64,000 nt of DNA. Origin: Branchinecta lynchi. Its lineage: Eukaryota > Arthropoda > Branchiopoda > Anostraca > Branchinectidae. Below are positions 57,751-64,000 of this stretch, one piece after another. The number at the start of each line of letters is the position of its first letter. Positions within the stretch are counted from its first letter, which is position 1. The DNA is taken from positions 4,919,790 to 4,983,789 of the forward strand of contig JAKZAP010000021.1 in assembly GCA_023053575.1 (NCBI GenBank), in the 5' to 3' direction. Below the pieces are notes generated by a model that was not told the origin of the DNA, ran no database searches, and worked only from the letters and a program-made list of their open reading frames with translations. The position numbers and the translations under genes were made by a program.

Positions 57751-59799
57751 AAACATTAGTCACTGGGGGAATTGTGACCAATTGCCCTTGAACTGAGAGT
57801 TTATCGGGGGTTGAATCCCAAAAGTGACAACTAGACCCCAAGGCCCACAAGTACACCAAGTTTCAAATTAGTATCTGTCATGGTTCACGAGATAAGAATG
57901 CCAAAATAAAACCGTGAAAACCGAGAACGGAAAACCGGCTATCACGGCCGCAAGAGTGGAGTGTTCATAAATGAACTTTCCACTAAAACCGAAAATGTGA
58001 CCACCAAGAAGGATTCACATGACGTATTATCTGTTCAGCGAAGTTAAATGTGATTTCAAAAGACTAGTACTTTCAACTTCAAAAAGGCTAGAAAGGCTGA
58101 AACTAGCTTAGCGAAATCACAACATCCGCACCGGTTCATGATGTAAACAAACGATAACTGGAATTCCTGACAGTATTTTTGGCACACCCTCAGTTCTATA
58201 CGGAAAACTTGAGATTTTTCCAACTTGATGATGAAAGTGTAACTCCGTTTCACGGATTTTCGCAGAATAGTAGACTAACATTCAGCCGAGAAATCCGCGA
58301 GTTTTGAGCCTTGTATGACCATGCAGAAACCACCGAGGAAAAGCTATTCGGTAATCTGATTAAGCATGGATCCCTCGCGACCCTCCCCTCACAAAAAAAA
58401 TGACCATCATCACCAACCACTGTCACGAAGTGAAGCTTGCTTAACTTTGAGTTTGTATGATCCGTAAACTTTAGTTATTACCGATCACTATGACAAACAA
58501 TCCAAGTGGAAAGGTAGGCTATGCGAAATTTGTTGTTAAGACAAACGAAACTTGCATGGCTCATTTTCCATCGGGAAAAAGTGTAATTCATGAAATGAAC
58601 TCGAAGAAAGGCATCTGTGCGGTGCAAGGAAGAACTATTTAAGATGCTTCATGGTACAACGCAAACTATAGGTGAACTCTGCCATAAACATAATACAAAA
58701 ATACGGGAAATCAAAAAAAAAAAAAACTGTTTGAAACAGCCGGTTCGGTTTTTTTTCGCCTGTTTAACAGCTGTTTCTGTTTTCGAAGACATCATTTCTG
58801 TTAAAACAGAACAGGACCTGTTTTTAACTTTCCTGTTTTCTTTCTGTTTCTGTTCTTATGTGACCTGTTTCTGCCTGTTCCTGTTTGAATGCAAAAACAG
58901 AACAGTGCCCATGCCTATCTGCACATTTTTAACGGGGAATCGGATCTTAATGAAGCTTTTATACTTGGAGAGACCTCGTGTCTCAGATATGTCACAGTTC
59001 GAGGGGTGGGGGGGTGGGAACCGGAAATCGCATGACATCTTCAGAGTGGACGGATCGGGATGAAACTTGGTGGGTAGAACAAGCACAAGCCGTAGATACA
59101 TAGTTAGAAAGACCGCACTGGATCCGAGCACTCTGGAGGAGTTGGGGGGAGGGTTCCGGAATTACTGTGATCCCGACTAGGGGTCGGCACCGTTTCTGTT
59201 TTTGGCTAAAACAGAAACGGTAAAAAACGGCAAATAAAAAACGGAACAGAAACAGAAACGGTGATAAAAAAACGGAAAACCGTTTCTGTTTTTCCTTCTT
59301 TTTTCGGAAAAACAGAAATGGACCGTTCTTACAAAAAAACGGCCGTTTTAACAGGTATTTCTGGGTTTTTTTTTCCTACTTCTTTAGATTTATAAGATAA
59401 CAGTAAGGTGACCATTTGAAACGGTAAGGCGGCTGTTGGAAAGTGAATAGCGTTAGGAGGGGACTCATGGAGGGTCTGACAGGAGAAGGTTGGTAAAAGT
59501 TGGAAGGTAAAGGTAAAAAAAAAAGGACTCTGCACCTGTCTAGTAAACTAATTTTTTGTTGATATCCATGGTGAAATGCTGGGGTATGCTGGCAAGGGTG
59601 AGTATGCAAGTCATACGTGTGTGTACCCCTTATTCCCCAGAAGGGTACCAGTACCCTTTAAAAGCAAAAATTTCAAGGTAAAGGTTAAATACCAAATTGT
59701 TTTTGTTCCCAAAGTACTGTATACTGATACCCCTATGCCGAAGAAGGGGTACAACTACGTGTGAGAACCATGGTCACCCTGTCAGCATGCCCCAGAATT

Positions 59800-60800
59800 T
59801 GAGTATGGGTGAAGTGATCGCCATATACCGATCACTTTTCGGTCGGTCGGTCGTTCCACTGTTCTCGAGTTAGGGTGCTTCCAGATGTGCTAGGACGATG
59901 AAACTTGGCAGGCATATCAGGGATCTGACAAAACTAACTTGGAAATAGTCACTTAGACGATCGGACCACCGTGGGGGGAGTAGAGTGAGGGGGAATCCGA
60001 AATATTGACGTATGTATATGTATAAATCTGGAACGGTTGATCTGGAACTTAATGAAACTTGATATTTCGAACGACCTCGTGTTTCAGACGTTCCATGTCA
60101 AGTCCGGTTCGGATCCGATAAATGTGGGGGGGGGGGAACGCGTGACACGCTTAAAGCTGAGCGATGAGGATTAAACTTGGTGGAAAGAACAAGCACAAGC
60201 CCTTGGTACATCATAGACAGATCTGGACCGGATTTGGGCACTGTGGGGGAGGTTGTAGGGGGTTCTCGGATTCCGGTGGTCCGGAGTTTTGGTACTCCCA
60301 GGTGGGCTAGGACGATGAAACTTTGGCAGGCATACCAGAGACCCGACCAAATTAACCTAGAAATAGTCAGTTTCCCAATCCGATCATCGTGAGGGAGTGT
60401 AGGGAGCAGGAATCCGGAGTCTCGAGGTATATATAACTTTCGAACGGGTGATCGGATCTTAATGAACGTTGGTAATTGGATAGACCTCATTTCTCGGATG
60501 TCCTATTTCAATTCCGGACCGGATCCGATGAATGTGGGGGGGGGGGAGGTGGAGGGCAGTACTGGAAATCTTGTGTCACGCTTAGAGTGGACTAATCGGG
60601 AAGAACAAGCAGAAGAACTAGGTACACCCGCGACAGAATGGACCGGATTCGTGCACTGTGGGGTGAGTTGGAGGGTGTCCGGAATTCCGGTGATCGCTAG
60701 TTAAGGTACTTCCAGATGTACTAGAACGATGAAACTTGGCTGGAACATTAGAGGCTCGACAAGATTGGCTCACAAATTGCGATTTTCCAGATCCGACCAT
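59800..60800 (+). repeat. G-rich modular repeat, block 5
   Basis: Modules with GATGAAACTTGG, CCGGACCGGATCCGAT and GGGGGGAG runs from about 59880 to 60800. The hairpin region at 59805-59830 is decayed (GTGATCGCCATATACCGATC). 59170-59790 between blocks 4 and 5 is rich in AAACAG / CTGTTT and GGTGACC steps, probably remains of another element. Confidence 0.75.
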
Positions 60801-61207
60801 CCCTTTTCTCCCATTTCTGTCCTTTAACAGAAATGAACTGCCCGTTCCCTTGAAGTGCGCACCTTAACCGCAAAGTGAAAAATTACTTTTGACCAAGCAA
60901 TACATTTCATGATCCCCCGAAGGTCCATGATCATTTGCGCCACTAGGGCTTTGCTTAAAAGTGAATTTCTAGCACCCTTACAGTGTGCATCTTTACCGAA
61001 AAGTGAACAAATTTTTTTTGCTAACATTGGAAAAGCGCTGGCTCTTAGTTGTATAATTACAGCTTTGTAGAAGGTCCTGGGCTCTGGTGAATCCAGCCAT
61101 GACCCTCTTTATCGCTCAGCCTTATAAAATGAATGATTTTTGCGTGTGACCGAGAGTTTTTGAAATTTCCGCGCCTTGCAAGTGCAGTCTTCGAAATCGT
61201 CTCAGCC

Positions 61208-61485
61208 TAAGCCTCGTTTTTGTTGCAATAACGCTGCCGCATCGCTGCTGCAGCACTTCTTTGCTTTGCACAATATGTGTTTTTGGATTCACTTTCTTCT
61301 TGGTTGAAGTGGCAGCACTGCAGCATCTTGCAGGGAAGCACGGACTTGGTCCGTGAGAAAGTTCGTGATTCTCAAGAAGCGCTGCCGTGTTCCTCGACAG
61401 CACTGCAGCACAAAAACGGATGTAGGAAGAATCAGTCCGGAATCGACCGAGAAGTGGACCTGCAGCATGCAACAAAAACGAGGCT
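61208..61485. mobile_element. GCTGC-rich TIR element, copy 2
   Basis: AGCCTCGTTTTTGTTGCA and TGCAACAAAAACGAGGCT are perfect 18-bp inverted ends. The interior is nearly identical to 35545-35820. Located 175 bases before exon 8. Confidence 0.85.
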
Positions 61486-61660
61486 CTTGTCGTCGAAGAG
61501 GTAATGAATAGCAATAACGAGAAAACAGCTTATTTTAGCAACGGGGGTAGTCAGACATTTTTTTTAAAGCTTTTTATGACAATAAAGTGTAATTTAGTGG
61601 CCATGCTATCTCGTATTTTTTCGCCTGTTATTGCTCACCTTAAAACTTGCTTTTCTATAG

Positions 61661-61805
61661 GACATGAATGAACCAGCTAATTTCTACAACGGTGCCAAAG
61701 ACGGCTGCCCATCTTCACCTATGGAAAACCCACCGTACACCCCTAGAGTAGTAAGTGGCAAGCTGCAGGACAAGACTATTTGTATGTCTGCTGAGCAATA
61801 TGCAG
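61661..61805 (+). CDS. GH31 alpha-glucosidase, exon 8: catalytic nucleophile motif DMNEP
   Basis: Acceptor TTTTCTATAG ends at 61660; donor GTAAGG starts at 61806. Entry phase 0, exit phase 1. It opens with DMNEPANFYNGAKDGCPSSP, so the spliced product reads WI-DMNEP. The aspartate is the catalytic nucleophile of GH31 (PROSITE-type pattern [GFY]-[LIVMF]-W-x-D-M-[NSA]-E). It then encodes ENPPYTPRV and SAEQYAG, where the family has NPPY.P and the downstream histidine region begins. About 634 codons have been read by its end. Complete animal homologues run to about 900-950 residues per catalytic unit, so the acid/base aspartate and the C-terminal beta domains must lie right of the window. Confidence 0.95.
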
Positions 61806-61914
61806 GTAAGGGAAGATACAGTAAGGTATCTGCCGAAGATCACCCATGCTTTGGTGGAAAAAAAAAAACTGATCCAATAACAATTTATTTGTTGACCGGC
61901 AGTTCTGAACAATA

Positions 61915-63805
61915 GCTCATATGGCTCATATGGCACTTGTTATCAGAAGGCGATACAAGAAATATATGAGAACATGGCGAAATACCCCTTCAACACCCCT
62001 AGGATCGGACCTAGAAATAGGATATCTAATGTCACTCGAGTCTGAGCATTTCTGGCATCGCCTCGGATCATCTAGGGCAAATGACTTTTTCTACCTTCCA
62101 AGGTTCACCCCACCCCGTCCGGACATAAATATGTCATCTAAGGGCATATGATCTCTCTACTTTCCAAATTTCATTCAAATCGCTTTTCTCGATTGGCGGA
62201 AACATAAGCTTCGTATCTCTGACATCTCCTCTTCCCGCCCATCGAGTTTGACTCGTATCGCAGCATTTCTGCAAATTTTCGGTTCCCTCTTCATCATCCT
62301 CCTACCGTGGGAGGATCCGGTAGGACGCCACAAAACAAATCTAGGCCGCATACCATTCGGCGCATCTGTCTGGTTTTCGTGCATGTCGAAAAATGTCCGG
62401 ACCCTCCCTCAAACTCCCCCAACCATGCACGTATGTACCATGGACACATGTTTTGCATATCTAGCCATCAGCTCTGAAAAGCCATCAGCTCTGAAAAGCC
62501 ATCAGTCCTGAACACCCGTAACGTTTCACTCAAGATATTCCTTCAGCCCAAGCTGACTGCGAATCATATTTGACGGTGCAAAACCGATAAGTCAGCTACA
62601 TTTTATTAGAGCTATATTTCGGCCCTTCTTGGAAGCTTAACTGGAAGTTCATTTCCCAGCTTGAGCCTGGAGAGGACCCTTGCCAAGAAGGGCCGAACTA
62701 TAGATCTAATAAAATGTGGCTGACTTATCCGTTTTGCACCGCCAAATATGTTTCAATCAAATCAGACCACACGTTCGCAACCTACGGAAGTCAGTATTTT
62801 CCAGATTCGCCTTCCCTCATCTCCCCCAAAAATGTTTCGATCCAGGAAAGGAAGTTTGCCTATGGTATCGTGTCAGGTCCATAAGTCTGTTTGGTCGAGT
62901 TACTAACATGCCTGCCTAATTTCGACGTCCTTAGCACAACTGGAAGTATCCTAACTCGCGATCACCAGAGTTCCGGGAACCCCCTTGAACTCACCCCAAA
63001 GAGCCTGATATGATCTGGTTCTGTCAAGAACATATCTAGGGCTTATGCTTGTTCTTCCCACCAAATTCTATCCCGGTCCTTCGACTCTAAGCGTTTCACG
63101 AAAATTCCGGTGCCTCCCTCCAACTCCCCCCACAAGTACCGGATCCGGTCCGGACTTGACATGGAACATTTGAGACGATCGTTCTTTCCACTTGCCAAGT
63201 TTTATTGAAATCCGGTCACCCGTTTTAAAGTCATGCATGGTACTAGATTCCGGTTTCTCTATCCCCTACGATGGTCGAATCGGGCAAACAACTATTCTTA
63301 ACTCAGTCTGTTCGGGTCCCTAATATATCTGCCAATTTTCATCGTCCTAGTACATCAGGAACTACCGAAGTTGCGGGGTCACCAGAATTCCGGACCCCCC
63401 AACTCCCCCACAATGCCCAAATCCGGTCCGGTTATGTCATCGGCGTATTTAGCAGTTACGCTTGCTCTTCCCACAAGTTCCATCCCGATCCCTCCAGTCT
63501 AAGCGTTTCCCAAGATCCCCCCCCCCCCGCCAACTCCCCCCAAAGTTACCGGTTCCGGTCCGGAGTTGAAATGGGCCGACTGAGACACGAGGCCTTTCCA
63601 AACATCAAGTTTCATTAAGATCAGATCAACCGTTCGTACTTTATGCATACCACAATTATCCGGATTCGCCATCCCTCGACTCCACCTAGATGGTTGGATC
63701 GGGGAAGTGACCATTTCCAAGTTCATCTTTTCGGTTCTTTGACATGCCTGTCAAGTTTCATCGTCCTTTACCGACCGACGGATAGGAGTCGCGATCGAAG
63801 CGCAA
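61915..63805 (-). repeat. G-rich modular repeat, block 6, reverse orientation, with insertion
   Basis: Begins at its 3' end (AGCTCATATGGCTCATATGG then CACTTGT) and runs in reverse modules (CAAGTTTCATCGTCC, CTCCCCCCACA) to 63805. It is interrupted at 62531-62755 by a palindromic Penelope-type repeat. Another reverse 3' terminus (AAGCTCATATGACACTTGCA) starts at 63825 and runs out of the window. Confidence 0.8.
62531..62755. mobile_element. Palindromic Penelope-type element, family 1b
   Basis: Inverted ends TTCAGCCCAAGCTGACTGCG..GCAAAACCGATAAGTCAGC and GCTGACTTATCCGTTTTGCA. The left half keeps GAAATATA then GCTC on the minus strand (62609-62632). The right half keeps GAGC and CTGGAGA on the plus strand (62663-62706). 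Stem I is GAGC/GCTC. Confidence 0.75.
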
Positions 63806-64000
63806 GTGGCACAAACAAAAGATATAAGCTCATATGACACTTGCAAGCTTGTTAGCATGTATTCAAGTTCTCCTACTTGGATGTGAATGAAGAGTCGCCT
63901 TGTCAGTGTGATGGGTCGGTTGGTATTATAGTTACGCGCAGAAGCAATGGTCACTTATGGTCACCCCTCTAACGCACTGGTCCGGTTATGTCACTGATGT

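Larger units (their letters stand above)
55915..58917. mobile_element. hAT element, 8-bp target duplication TTTGCACA/TCTGCACA
   Basis: Ends TAGGCATGGGCGCTGTTCCT and AACAGTGCCCATGCCTA are inverted and of hAT type. The flanking 8-mers differ at one base. Both subterminal regions are rich in CTGTTT / AAACAG steps. It contains a decayed Penelope-type repeat (56335-56470), a second hAT (56523-56982) and a TIR element (57284-57750). No transposase recognised. Confidence 0.88.
55266..59170 (+). repeat. G-rich modular repeat, block 4, split by a hAT
   Basis: Starts with hairpin arms GGCACTTGCAGC and GCTCAAGTGCC (55266-55291). Modules run to 55906, resume at 58926 with AACGGGGAATCGGATCTTAA, and continue to about 59170. 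The repeat reads through when the hAT and one target duplication are ignored. Confidence 0.85.
54218..61660 (+). other. Intron 7 of the GH31 gene
   Basis: GTAAGT to CTATAG, 7.4 kb. It holds a 65-bp tandem repeat (54285-54540), a 16-bp minisatellite (54735-54995), a G-rich repeat interrupted by a hAT (55266-59170), a second G-rich block (59800-60800) and a GCTGC-rich TIR element (61208-61485). 60800-61200 shows nothing recognisable. Confidence 0.8.

Noticed and set aside
59170..59350. Another hAT starting TAGGGGTCGGCACCG at about 59180
   Set aside because: The left end looks plausible, but I could not find the matching inverted end or an 8-bp duplication.

Overview
This is a repeat-saturated animal nuclear window. 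It holds one recognisable host gene and a dense, nested set of transposons. The host gene has spliceosomal introns with consensus GT/AG ends, and the mobile load is non-LTR retrotransposons, a Penelope-like element, hAT DNA elements and many MITE-like inverted-repeat elements. There are no operons, prokaryotic ribosome-binding sites or CRISPR. An invertebrate metazoan is most likely; the sequence alone does not let me name a phylum.

Host gene (+ strand, 9657 to beyond 61805). Eight exons of a membrane-anchored glycoside hydrolase family 31 alpha-glucosidase (maltase-glucoamylase / sucrase-isomaltase / acid alpha-glucosidase type) can be chained with matching phases: 9657-10015, 18618-19028, 32721-32875, 36087-36349, 41627-41780, 47580-47769, 53957-54217, 61661-61805. 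They encode a cytoplasmic tail and signal anchor, a six-cysteine P-type trefoil domain, the GH31 N-terminal beta domain and the first part of the (beta/alpha)8 barrel up to the DMNEP nucleophile motif. The rest of the gene lies right of the window. Exon 2 carries a one-base frame break inside the trefoil domain. About 1.9 kb of coding sequence is spread over 52 kb because the introns have filled with repeats.

Layout. 1-9656: upstream DNA with diverged G-rich repeats, a 1.1 kb foldback at 4423-5560, an array of a 20-bp palindrome (6040-6940) and a hAT remnant with 8-bp duplications (8145-8964). Intron 1: a broken Jockey/CR1-like LINE (10130-13327), small inverted-repeat elements, a 168-bp tandem repeat and a hAT (16660-18355) inside a LINE tail. 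Intron 2: a Penelope-like GIY-YIG fragment in a 1.8 kb palindrome, satellite-like arrays (22.6-25.5 kb), and a hAT (28316-31672) that contains a 5'-truncated LINE. Introns 3-7: more LINE copies, hairpin-ended and inverted-repeat elements, two hammerhead-bearing repeat families, and several kb of a G-rich modular repeat (38.2-39.8, 48.3-51.2, 52.3-53.1, 55.3-60.8 and 61.9-63.9 kb).

The most interesting signal is a set of hammerhead-ribozyme-like motifs (CUGANGA / stem II / GAAA) in the Penelope-related repeats and in a second unrelated inverted-repeat family. Three stem I versions are each self-complementary, and stem III is the four-base palindrome AUAU, which suggests cleavage as dimers. A second signal is a terminal hairpin in the G-rich repeats whose innermost base pairs change in a compensatory way between copies.
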